From Spirochaetaceae bacterium (GTDB lineage Bacteria; Spirochaetota; Spirochaetia; DSM-27196; PWMO01): a stretch of DNA of 64,000 nucleotides. Under the pieces are notes generated by a model. The model was not told the origin of the DNA. It saw only the letters and a program-made list of their open reading frames with translations, and did not search any database. The position numbers and the translations under genes were made by a program. Position 1 is the first letter of the stretch, and each line of letters opens with the position of its first letter. This document shows, in pieces, positions 9,848 to 18,117 of this stretch. The DNA is taken from the NCBI GenBank assembly GCA_007693945.1, contig RECP01000056.1, positions 35,991 through 99,990 on the forward strand, written 5' to 3'.

Positions 9848-9889
9848 CGGCTTCCAGGGTAAAGGAGGTCGGAAAACCCCTGGAAGCCG
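9848..9889. other. Perfect 12-bp hairpin with AAAGGAGGT in the loop
   Basis: CGGCTTCCAGGG (9848-9859) pairs with CCCTGGAAGCCG (9878-9889) around an 18-base loop that contains AAAGGAGGT followed by CGGAAAA. No T-run follows on the plus strand; on the minus strand the stem is followed by TTTCTATT. A hairpin with a different stem but a matching loop lies at 20710-20741. It could be a terminator, a 5' UTR element of the SDR gene or part of a small RNA whose minus strand exposes an ACCTCCTTT anti-Shine-Dalgarno loop. Function unknown. Confidence 0.6.
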
Positions 9890-9944
9890 ACAGACCGTGC
9901 GATAGACGGCGATTTGCCGCACTCTACCTGACAAACAACCAACG

Positions 9945-10829
9945 GTGAAAAAGGTAACACTCGAAACGCCTGATACCTCGCGACACGCACGGCAGTCGCC
10001 CGCGTTGCCGCAGCCACTCCGCCGCCGGCCACAGCCCGACGGTACGCGGCAGGTCGGCTGGGCGATTGTGACCGGCGGTACCAGCGGGATCGGGCGGGCC
10101 TACGCCGCTGAGCTGGCACGACGCGGGCACTCGGTGCTGATTACCGGCCGGCGCCGCGCGCAACTCGATGCGGTTGCCCGCAGCATCGCCGCCGAGAGTG
10201 GCGTCACGGTTGAACCGTGGATCGTCGAACTGGGCGACCCGCGGGCGCGCACGGCGTTTCTCGACCGCGTGCGCCAATGCCGGCCGCTGGATATTGTTGT
10301 GGCCAACGCCGGATTCGGGTACGCCGAGCCGTTTGTCAACGGCCCGCTCAGACAGGCCGAGGCCATGATCGCAGTGCACGTCACGTCGGTGGTGGAGCTG
10401 TTCCACGCGGTGATACCGACGATGATCGACCGCGGCTGCGGCAGCCTGGTTGCCGTGAGCTCGCTGGCGTCACACCTGCCGGTTCCGGGAGGCGAGACCT
10501 ACGTCGCCACCAAGAGCTTTCTCAATAGTTTCTGCGAGTCGCTGGCGGTTGGCCTCAGCCCGTATGGCCTGCGCGTCCAGACGCTGCTGCCCGGGTTCAC
10601 CCGTACCGACTTCCATCGCTACGACCCGGACTTCGCCGCCCGCCGCTCGGCCGTCCGGCTGCTTCACTGGGACACGCCCGAAACCGTGGTCCGCGCCTCG
10701 CTTGTAGCTCTGGACCGCAACCGGACCGTGTGCATACCGGGTTGGCGCAACCGGCTGGCCGCGCGGCTGCTGGCACTGCTGCCGCGGACGCTGGTGCGCG
10801 CACTGATGCGCCGGACGGCTGCCCGATAG
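9945..10829 (+). CDS. Short-chain dehydrogenase/reductase
   Basis: Classical SDR fold: the nucleotide-binding TGGTSGIG, the NAG structural motif (VVANAGFG), the catalytic Ser in VAVSSLAS and the catalytic pair in YVATK. The substrate cannot be told from sequence. The first 40 or so residues after GTG 9945 are Arg/Pro-rich and lie before the usual SDR start (about GWAIVTGG, near 10057), and no good ribosome-binding site precedes GTG 9945. The true start may be further downstream. The gene lies between the M48 peptidase and a large unknown gene on the same strand. Confidence 0.8.
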   Translation: MKKVTLETPDTSRHARQSPALPQPLRRRPQPDGTRQVGWAIVTGGTSGIGRAYAAELARRGHSVLITGRRRAQLDAVARSIAAESGVTVEPWIVELGDPRARTAFLDRVRQCRPLDIVVANAGFGYAEPFVNGPLRQAEAMIAVHVTSVVELFHAVIPTMIDRGCGSLVAVSSLASHLPVPGGETYVATKSFLNSFCESLAVGLSPYGLRVQTLLPGFTRTDFHRYDPDFAARRSAVRLLHWDTPETVVRASLVALDRNRTVCIPGWRNRLAARLLALLPRTLVRALMRRTAAR

Positions 10830-10912
10830 AAGGCCGCTGGAAATGCAGCAAAATATGGGCCGTATCTGGGAAAGCGGTGTTCATGTACTATACTCTTCTG
10901 GGTGAGAGCAGC

Positions 10913-12754
10913 ATGAACGTCGGCAGCCGAAGACCAGACTACCCTGTTCCACACTACGTCCGCGGCACGGATCGCGACCGCGATCAGATGCTTTCGCAGA
11001 TCGGCGGATTCTCACCCGATGAACGACGGATTTTCCACCTGCTGTGCGCCATGTGGCAGCCGGAGATTCCCTACACCAGGGCACTGGCTCGTACCGAGCG
11101 CGAGGACCCACGCTTCGCACAGGTGCTCACCACGCTGATGGACAAACTGCAACGGGGGCGCCTCGGCCTCGTGCTGACCAGCGCTCGCGACGGCATCGGA
11201 ACTCCGCGGGCGCTGGTGCTGACCACCCAGGACTCGCCGCCGTTCTTTACCGCGTTGGTCGAAGAACAGTGGTCAAAGTTGGCGGCCGATCCCACCCTGC
11301 CGCTGCCTACATCCGATCTGCTGGCTGAGCTGCACGTCAAACTGCCGCCAACGGCAGCCAGGCCGGCAACAATGACCGATGTCACGCGTATGACTCTGGA
11401 AGCGCCGGCGTCGGACCACTACGTCGTGTCGGTCAGCCTGCCGGAGATCAGAGGGCTGCTGGTTTCTTCGGCAGCTACCGCGCAAGTCGTGCCGGCTGTA
11501 CTGCGTAAACTGCGTCACCGTCTGGATAACATCAATCTGATCGGTCTGATAGCGCGACTCAACAGAGCCAGCCTTACCGACGTCAAACGGCGCATCGATT
11601 CTTCGGACGCCGCCGCGTGGCGCACGGTAATCGAAGCGCTGCTGGAGAACCGCGCGGACGTCGAACGCGTTTCGGTTCCGCCGGCTGAGGAGTTACTGGC
11701 CGCTGCGGCGGTAATGCGTGGTTATATCGAGGCGCGCATCGAACTGAGACGCCAGCAGCAGCTAAGCGAGCAACAGCGGATCCGGCTGGCTTCCGAATTC
11801 GAGGAGAAGGTACGCCTTGCCGACGGGTACGTGCTGGCGGAAGAGGAGTTCAAGGCCCTGCTGCACCAACAGGTCCCCGGCGCTGATCCGGAGACCCGGC
11901 TGCAGCGTCACTCGTTGTTGCAGCGGTTGACGGAGGTCCCCGCCGGACGCCACCTGCCGCGGGTTGTCGTGCTTGCCGAGACCGCGCTGCACCGCGACCA
12001 CGTCTACATGGTGCTGTTGCAGCGCATCAGCCACCTCGGCGACCTGATCCGTAAAGAGTACGTCCACCAAATGCAGCTGCTGCTGCAGTCCTCCGATCGC
12101 GACCGCTTTGTGTTCTTCTACTCCCTTGACAACTGGGAGGCTGATATCGAGCAGCGCATAGCCGCGCGCGATCCGCTGGTTGCGGAGCTTCTGCGGCAGC
12201 CGAAACTGGTAGCCGAAGCGGTGGTACACGCCTGCCGAACGCGCCTGCATATCACTGACCCGCGCGAGATCAAGCGCAGTCTGCAGGTGCTGTTCGAACC
12301 AGGCGGGGTGACGTTGCGGCCCCGCAACCGGCTTCTGGCGCTTGACCTGTCGGCGATCCTCGAGGTTGCCTACGCCAGACTCGGAAAGCTGAAGCAGTTC
12401 GTTCTGCGCATCTCGGGCCGGCTGGAGATCATGCGCCAGCGTTTCGAGGATGTCACTGCCGACTCCAGAACCGGGAGACCACCGCGGGTCACCGGGCGCG
12501 GTAGAATTGCCGATGCGCTGGCACAACTGGAACGCGGCTCGGCTGATCCGGTCGAAACCTCGTCAGCAGCGGATGCTCCATCGTCGGTCACCGCCGCCGA
12601 CCATGAGAAGCCCGACGGCGACACACCACGCTGGGGCGGCATGGGTTCCCGCGCCCGCAGGAGCAGCCCCCAAACGGTACACCGGCCCTACTCCAGGAGA
12701 CAGCAGGAGAGCGCCTGGAGCGAGTTCGAGAAGAACATCCGCAGGAAAACCTGA
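10913..12754 (+). CDS. Large conserved-looking protein of unknown function
   Basis: A 613-residue acidic/basic mixed protein with no signal peptide, no clear membrane segment and no motif I recognise. The middle (about residues 290-330) is a long charged helix rich in Glu, Arg and Gln, probably a coiled coil, and the last 70 residues are low-complexity, Arg/Ser/Pro-rich and likely disordered. I chose ATG 10913 because GGTGAGAGC lies just upstream; ATG 10883 is in frame, and the reading frame stays open back to 10730 inside the SDR gene. Codon usage matches its neighbours, so it is probably a real cytoplasmic protein. Confidence 0.7.
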   Translation: MNVGSRRPDYPVPHYVRGTDRDRDQMLSQIGGFSPDERRIFHLLCAMWQPEIPYTRALARTEREDPRFAQVLTTLMDKLQRGRLGLVLTSARDGIGTPRALVLTTQDSPPFFTALVEEQWSKLAADPTLPLPTSDLLAELHVKLPPTAARPATMTDVTRMTLEAPASDHYVVSVSLPEIRGLLVSSAATAQVVPAVLRKLRHRLDNINLIGLIARLNRASLTDVKRRIDSSDAAAWRTVIEALLENRADVERVSVPPAEELLAAAAVMRGYIEARIELRRQQQLSEQQRIRLASEFEEKVRLADGYVLAEEEFKALLHQQVPGADPETRLQRHSLLQRLTEVPAGRHLPRVVVLAETALHRDHVYMVLLQRISHLGDLIRKEYVHQMQLLLQSSDRDRFVFFYSLDNWEADIEQRIAARDPLVAELLRQPKLVAEAVVHACRTRLHITDPREIKRSLQVLFEPGGVTLRPRNRLLALDLSAILEVAYARLGKLKQFVLRISGRLEIMRQRFEDVTADSRTGRPPRVTGRGRIADALAQLERGSADPVETSSAADAPSSVTAADHEKPDGDTPRWGGMGSRARRSSPQTVHRPYSRRQQESAWSEFEKNIRRKT

Positions 12755-12783
12755 GTCACGGCACTGCCGGATCGGTGCGCAGG

Positions 12784-13638
12784 CTAGCCGAACACCTTCT
12801 GCAGCGCACCGCGCATCACGTCAACGGGCGCCTCCAGGCCGGTCCACATCTTGAATCCAATCGCGCCCTGGTACACAAGCATCCCGAGCCCGTCGAGCGT
12901 AATTGCGCCGCGATCGCGTGCCAGATCCAGAAAAGCCGTCTGCGGTGGATTGGGAATCACGTCGCAGACCACCATACCTTCGCGCACAGTCTGCATATCG
13001 ACATCCGGGAGCGCCCCGACATCGGGAAACAGCCCGATACTGGTAGCGTTGACCAAAACATCCACATCCGCATCCACGGCTACGGTAGCATCCCACCGGC
13101 GGAACCGAACCTCACTGCCGGTGTTGCGCTGCAGCAGATCTACCAGGGCCTCCGCGCGCTCGACCGAACGGTTGACCAGATCAATGCGTGCCGCACCGGC
13201 GTTGGCAAGCTCAACACAAATCGCGCGCGAGGCGCCACCGGCTCCCAGCACCATCACCCGTTTACCGCAGGGGTCGATCCCGGCGTCGTCGCTCAGCGAG
13301 CGCAGGAACCCCTTCCCGTCCGTATTCTCGCCGATCAACCGGTCACCGTCGCGGCGCACCGTGTTGACCGCGCCCATCACGGCTGCGTCGGGGGCTACTT
13401 CGTCCAGGTGATCGATAACCGCCACCTTATGCGGGATCGTCAGATTGATTCCCCGCATGTTCATTGCACGCATCCCGGCCACCGCGGCCGCCAGATCGCG
13501 CGGCAGAACCTCGATTGTGAGGTACTTCCAGCGGATCCCGAGGTGCGCAAAAGCGGCATCCTGCATGACACAGGTGGGGTTCTCGGCCACCGGATGTCCG
13601 AATACTCCTACCAGGTTATCCAGATACGACTGCTCCAT
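12784..13638 (-). CDS. aroE: Shikimate dehydrogenase-like protein with non-canonical substrate site
   Basis: The 284 residues have the two-domain AroE layout: the catalytic Lys 71 in TIPHKVAV, Asn 92 and Asp 107 (GENTDGKGF), the NADP-binding GAGGASRAI, and NATSIGL. AroE reduces 3-dehydroshikimate to shikimate. In canonical enzymes the N-terminus reads G-x-P-I-x-H-S-x-S-P; here it reads GHPVAENPTCVMQD, so the two shikimate-binding serines are replaced by Asn 20 and Thr 22 and the His by Glu 19. It belongs to a divergent clade and could act on shikimate, quinate or another ligand. No other aromatic-pathway gene lies in the window. It converges on the unknown 613-residue gene. Confidence 0.8.
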   Translation of the reverse strand: MEQSYLDNLVGVFGHPVAENPTCVMQDAAFAHLGIRWKYLTIEVLPRDLAAAVAGMRAMNMRGINLTIPHKVAVIDHLDEVAPDAAVMGAVNTVRRDGDRLIGENTDGKGFLRSLSDDAGIDPCGKRVMVLGAGGASRAICVELANAGAARIDLVNRSVERAEALVDLLQRNTGSEVRFRRWDATVAVDADVDVLVNATSIGLFPDVGALPDVDMQTVREGMVVCDVIPNPPQTAFLDLARDRGAITLDGLGMLVYQGAIGFKMWTGLEAPVDVMRGALQKVFG

Positions 13639-13651
13639 CGGTGTTCTCCTT

Positions 13652-15196
13652 TCAGCTGCGTTTTACTCGTTTACGTACGACGCGACTGCAGTTGTACCCG
13701 GCTGCGCCGAAGATCCCGCCGCCCGGATGCATGCCGGCGTTTGCCATGAACAGTCCCGGCAGCGGCGACTCGTATCCGGCCAGTTCCGGCAGCGGGCGAA
13801 ACACAAACATCTGGTCGGTTACCATCTCAACGTGCATCACATTGGCGTTGGGCATATTGTGTTTCTCGGATATCACCGCCGGTGTCTGTGCATAGATGTC
13901 GCGAACCGCGCCGCGGGTACCCGGTGCGTATCGCTCGACCACTCCCAGCAGTCGTTCGACTTCGCGCTTTTCAATCTCGGGCCACGAAAGCCCCTGCCGC
14001 AGCCGATACGGGTAATACTGGCCCCAGACGAACAGGGTGTGCTTGTCGGCAGGAGCCAGCGTAGGATCAACCGCGCTGAAGGTCATACCGATCGCCGCCG
14101 GGTTCTCGGACGGCAGCCCCTTGAGGTAGTCCGCGTAGGCATCGTGAACGTACTGCACCGACGGGCAGAGCAACTGCAGACCGTTGTGAATGCGGTCCGC
14201 GGCAACCCGGTACTGCGGCAGGGCATCCATGGCGCAGCGCAACACCATACCGAAGCCGTTGCCGACCTGGACCTTTTCGACGCGTGAACGCAAGCTCGGT
14301 GGGGTCCAGTCCCGCAACAGCTGCAGGTAGGTCACCCACAGATGTGCGCTTGCCACCACCGCTCGACCGGTGATGGTGGTGCCATGCACGGTCTCGGCGC
14401 CACAGGCGCGGCCGTTTTCAACCAGGATACGCTTGACCTCCTGCCCGGGCAGTATCTGTCCGCCGTGAGCCTCTATGCAGCGCGCCAGAGCTTGAGTCAG
14501 CATACCCGAGCCACCCTTCGGCCGCGCCGGCCCGCGCTTGTGTATGATCGAGTGCCAGCCGACGAACTCTGCCGACATGGCATCAATTGGAGCAGGGCCG
14601 CTTTGCGCTCCCCACCATACCAGGGCTGAGCGCAGCTGTTCGCTCTCAAAACTGTCATTGACAAACCTGCCGTAGCTCTGAAACAGGGTGCGAATCAGAT
14701 CGGTCCTCGGGAAGTCGCGGTCGTGGAACTTCTTCAGGAAAAGTGTGCGTCCGAGGTTGGCAGTAGTCGGCCTGTTGAGAAAGAAGTCAAACACCGCCTC
14801 GTTCAGCGGCTGCCAGCGGCGTACGAAGGTGCGGTATGCATCCGCGTCGTGCTCGCTGACCTGCGCGATGCTGCGGCACGTGCGATCAAGATCCTGGTAA
14901 AACTGGACACAGCTACCGTCTTCAAACGGCGCCGACATGAACGGATCGAGCGGAATGTACTCCAGACCGTAGCGCTCCAGTTCCAGGTCAGCCACAATCG
15001 GCGTGTGGTGGATCATGAAGTGCAGCGAACCGCCGACATCCATCCGGAATCCGCCGAACATCTCCTCGGTGCACACCGCTCCACCAACCGTGTCGCGCCG
15101 CTCGAGCACCGTAACCCGGTAGCCCCAGCGCGCCAGATAGGCGGCACACACCAGGGCATTATGTCCGCTACCCACGACAACGATATCGGTATCCAT
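13652..15196 (-). CDS. Phytoene desaturase/carotenoid isomerase-like FAD oxidoreductase
   Basis: The protein starts MDTDIVVVGSGHNALVCAAY, a dinucleotide-binding beta-alpha-beta fold typical of CrtI/CrtISO/RetSat-like flavoproteins, followed by an ERRDTVGGAV FAD contact. The C-terminus contains GLFMANAGMHPGGGIFGAAG, the second FAD-binding signature of this family. The 514-residue length fits. Members desaturate, isomerise or saturate polyenes, but many are of unknown substrate. An upstream start at 15223 is open, but ATG 15196 gives the normal N-terminus. It is 13 bases downstream of aroE's start on the same strand, so it is transcribed just before aroE. No other carotenoid gene is in the window. 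Confidence 0.8.
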   Translation of the reverse strand: MDTDIVVVGSGHNALVCAAYLARWGYRVTVLERRDTVGGAVCTEEMFGGFRMDVGGSLHFMIHHTPIVADLELERYGLEYIPLDPFMSAPFEDGSCVQFYQDLDRTCRSIAQVSEHDADAYRTFVRRWQPLNEAVFDFFLNRPTTANLGRTLFLKKFHDRDFPRTDLIRTLFQSYGRFVNDSFESEQLRSALVWWGAQSGPAPIDAMSAEFVGWHSIIHKRGPARPKGGSGMLTQALARCIEAHGGQILPGQEVKRILVENGRACGAETVHGTTITGRAVVASAHLWVTYLQLLRDWTPPSLRSRVEKVQVGNGFGMVLRCAMDALPQYRVAADRIHNGLQLLCPSVQYVHDAYADYLKGLPSENPAAIGMTFSAVDPTLAPADKHTLFVWGQYYPYRLRQGLSWPEIEKREVERLLGVVERYAPGTRGAVRDIYAQTPAVISEKHNMPNANVMHVEMVTDQMFVFRPLPELAGYESPLPGLFMANAGMHPGGGIFGAAGYNCSRVVRKRVKRS

Positions 15197-15333
15197 TGCT
15201 CCGTTATACGGCATACGCGCCAAGTTTGCAACAAATGGCGGTCGATCGCAGCAATCCGCATTTTGACCGCACGGAGCGCGCGTGGCGCCAGCTGCTGTTG
15301 AGCGCCGCCGCGGTGTACGGTAAGATACCCGGC

Positions 15334-16569
15334 ATGCTGGATATGGTAATCATCGGAGGCGGGGTACACGGCACCTACCTGTCGCACGTAATCAGCGCGC
15401 GCCTGGGATTCAGGGAACTCGCCGTGGTCGACCCCTATCGGCAGCCGTTGACCGTCTGGGGGCGTCACACACAGGCTTGCGGCATGCGCTATCTGCGCTC
15501 CCCGAGCAGTCACAATCTGGATCTCGATTTTCACGCACTGCGTGAGTTTGCTGTCCGGCGCGGTTGGGACCGCAATACAGCGTTTATTCCTCCCTACGCA
15601 CGGCCGCTGCTGCGCCTGTTTGACGAACACGCCGCCGCGGTGATCCGTGAGAACGGTCTGCAGCGATGGCGCCACACGGGCACCGTGCGCGACCTGATCC
15701 TGCATGACGACCACGTCACGGTGACAACCGAACACCAACGACTGCGCGCCCGTTACGCGCTACTGGCGGTCGGCCGCAGCGCGGCACTCTGCTATCCCCG
15801 CTGGAGCGCGGCGCTGGCCGCCGCCGGCGACGTCGTCGACCACGTACTTGCGCCGACGTTTTGCCGCCAACGCCTACTGCACAGCGACAGTCCGGTTATC
15901 GTTGGTGCGGGGGCAAGCGGAGTGCAACTGGCGCTCGCAACCGCGGCCGAATCCGGCACCCCGGTGACCGTGATCAGTGAACACGAAATCCGTGTGCGAA
16001 GCTTTGACAGTGATCCCTGCTTCATCGGACCGCGCTGCGCCCGGCACTTTCTGGCCGAAACCGATTACAGTCGGCGTCGTGCCATGATCATCGCCGCGCG
16101 CGATCCCGGCTCGGTCCCCGAAGAGGTGGCGCTGCAGCTGTCGCGGTTTCGCGATCAGGGGGCGGTGCGAATCATCACGGCCGCGGTCCGTTCAGTGCGG
16201 CAGACAGGCGGGCGGATCCGGCTCCAGCTGGCAAACGGAATCGATATCCAGTCGGACTGCGTGACCGTGGCTACCGGATTCGCCCCCGGCCCGCCCGGTG
16301 GTGCTCTGGTGCAGCAGGTCGCTGAGCGCTACAATCTGGCGCGCAGCGCGGATGGCTTTCCGCTGCCGGACGGATTCCTGCGCTGGCATCCGCGGCTGTT
16401 TGTAAGCGGTGCGCTGGCCGAACTCGAGCTGGGGCCCTTTGCTCCCAACATAATTGGCGCTATCGCGGCGGCAAAGCGAGTGGGGGCGTTTTTGCTGCAG
16501 CGTGACGCCCCGCACCGGCACCACTGGGTGCCGTTGTCGCGGCTGTGGGACAGCGCGCAGTCGGCCTGA
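15334..16569 (+). CDS. FAD/NAD(P)-binding oxidoreductase (flavin monooxygenase-like)
   Basis: The 411 residues contain two nucleotide-binding folds: MVIIGGGVHGTYLSH at the start and VIVGAGASGVQLALA near residue 190, plus the ATGFAPGP motif found in flavoprotein monooxygenases and in the FAD-NAD(P)-binding family related to lysine N-hydroxylases. Substrate unknown. The frame is open to 15196, but everything before ATG 15334 lies upstream of the conserved fold, so I start there. It is divergent from the phytoene-desaturase-like gene and converges on the nucleotide cyclase gene. Confidence 0.7.
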   Translation: MLDMVIIGGGVHGTYLSHVISARLGFRELAVVDPYRQPLTVWGRHTQACGMRYLRSPSSHNLDLDFHALREFAVRRGWDRNTAFIPPYARPLLRLFDEHAAAVIRENGLQRWRHTGTVRDLILHDDHVTVTTEHQRLRARYALLAVGRSAALCYPRWSAALAAAGDVVDHVLAPTFCRQRLLHSDSPVIVGAGASGVQLALATAAESGTPVTVISEHEIRVRSFDSDPCFIGPRCARHFLAETDYSRRRAMIIAARDPGSVPEEVALQLSRFRDQGAVRIITAAVRSVRQTGGRIRLQLANGIDIQSDCVTVATGFAPGPPGGALVQQVAERYNLARSADGFPLPDGFLRWHPRLFVSGALAELELGPFAPNIIGAIAAAKRVGAFLLQRDAPHRHHWVPLSRLWDSAQSA

Positions 16570-16606
16570 CCCAATGGCCGATGGTCGACGAAGAGCGTTC
16601 GGCCGG

Positions 16607-18058
16607 TCAGACCGGTTCGAGCGTTGCCATACGGGCCTGGAACTCCAGAATGCTGGTGCGGATGCTGGCGAAGATCGCCGGAAACACAACGTTGTAAAAA
16701 TAGGCTTTCTGTACCATCCATTGTTTACGCGATTCGAACGTCGTGTTAAGCGCCTGCACGTACTGCTCCATGTGGAGATCGTAGTTCTCGAACTCCGCCG
16801 CCGGCTGCTGTTCCTCGAGACTGTACTTGACGGTATCCTGGTAGCGGCCGAGACTGCGGAAGAGCTCGTAGAGTGAGTACTGTTTCTCGATGAACGTGCC
16901 TACGCGGACCGCGTCTCCCGAGAAGCGTCGCAACAGGGCGTCGTACTTGCGCGGATGCATGCTGCGAAATATAAACGCTTTGCGCAACGTCACATCCTTG
17001 CTGCGGAACACGTCCTCGATGGCGGCGATCACGTAACGGTTGCCGCGGTAGTACTGCAGCAACGCAACAATCCGATCGGCACCGGCTTCACCCTTCTCCA
17101 GCAGCAGCGCAGCCTGGTCGCGGATACTCTCGGGCAGCCCCGGATTGACCTCGATGCTGTAGCTGCGGAACACCGCGTCCTTCTTGTCCCTCAGCTCCAC
17201 CTTGCTGTAACGGAACAGCTCCTCTTTGGTGAGACTGCGATAGTAGCCGAACAGCGCCCGCGCCTCTTTGCGAAAACGGTCATAGTAGGCGTCGACCACG
17301 CCGGACTCTTCGAGCACCCGGTAGAACCGCTCCGAAATCCGCAGGCCTCCCACCGGAGCTGTTGACTCCATGCGCTTGGCCTCGATGACCGGCAGTCCGA
17401 CGATGTCCCACTGCTTGGCGCCGTCGGGCCCGAAGTTACCGATTGTCACTTCACCGATATTGGCTCCGATGCGGATGCGGATCTGGAACAAAGCGTTGAA
17501 TGCCGAAGAGACCTCGATGCTGGAGCGCAGTGCGGCTATTATGTCAAAGGCCCGTTTCAGCAGATCACGCGTCTCGGGGTTGGCGGCCTCGGCCAGGAAG
17601 CGGTCGTTGGCCTGATTGAACAGCACGCAGACCCGCTGCATCTCGATGCAGGTGTAGAACAGCTCACGCGCTATATAGCGCGTAGCTTCCTGCTCGCTCA
17701 TGTTCTTGACCTGCGGATCGATGATGCCGCCGTAGTGGAACATCAGGCTGTCGCCCTCAATCTTGTTGAGATAGCCGCCGTGGCGCTTCAGTACCGAGTT
17801 GAACGCCGTGTAGAGCCCGTTGAGTACTTCCTGGTTCTCCTGCGGGCTGAGAAACTTGGAGAGAAAGGTATAGTCGGCGATGTCCATGAAGGCGATGCCC
17901 ATGGTGGTCACCACCGAACTCTTGGGGATTCCGCCAATGTCGAGAATCGCGTCAACAAGCTGCTTGGGCAGGTAGTAGTCTTCGATCTCCTTGCGGAGTT
18001 GAAACTCGCGGCTATCGAATCCCGTCAGAGAGGACGCCAATCTGTTCCCGTTGTCCAT
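16607..18058 (-). CDS. Class III adenylate/guanylate cyclase-domain protein
   Basis: The 483 residues start with a class III cyclase catalytic domain (about 45-260). Metal-binding aspartates are Asp 59 in FMDIADYTF and Asp 103 in NKIEGDSLMF, and GANIGEVTIGNFG matches the GxxxGxVxAGNxG segment. The block usually written GDxVNxASRxES appears as GLPVIEAKRMES: the transition-state Asn is Ile here, while the Arg is kept. The substrate and even activity are therefore uncertain. The C-terminal 200 residues are helical and unrecognised. There is no membrane segment, so it is probably cytosolic. It lies 59 bases downstream of ligA's start region on the same strand order ligA-cyclase. Confidence 0.78.
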   Translation of the reverse strand: MDNGNRLASSLTGFDSREFQLRKEIEDYYLPKQLVDAILDIGGIPKSSVVTTMGIAFMDIADYTFLSKFLSPQENQEVLNGLYTAFNSVLKRHGGYLNKIEGDSLMFHYGGIIDPQVKNMSEQEATRYIARELFYTCIEMQRVCVLFNQANDRFLAEAANPETRDLLKRAFDIIAALRSSIEVSSAFNALFQIRIRIGANIGEVTIGNFGPDGAKQWDIVGLPVIEAKRMESTAPVGGLRISERFYRVLEESGVVDAYYDRFRKEARALFGYYRSLTKEELFRYSKVELRDKKDAVFRSYSIEVNPGLPESIRDQAALLLEKGEAGADRIVALLQYYRGNRYVIAAIEDVFRSKDVTLRKAFIFRSMHPRKYDALLRRFSGDAVRVGTFIEKQYSLYELFRSLGRYQDTVKYSLEEQQPAAEFENYDLHMEQYVQALNTTFESRKQWMVQKAYFYNVVFPAIFASIRTSILEFQARMATLEPV

Positions 18059-18117
18059 TCGGCCTTAATCATAGTATACCTCTCAGCGATCTGCAAACGG
18101 TGGCCATCAGACAGCTC

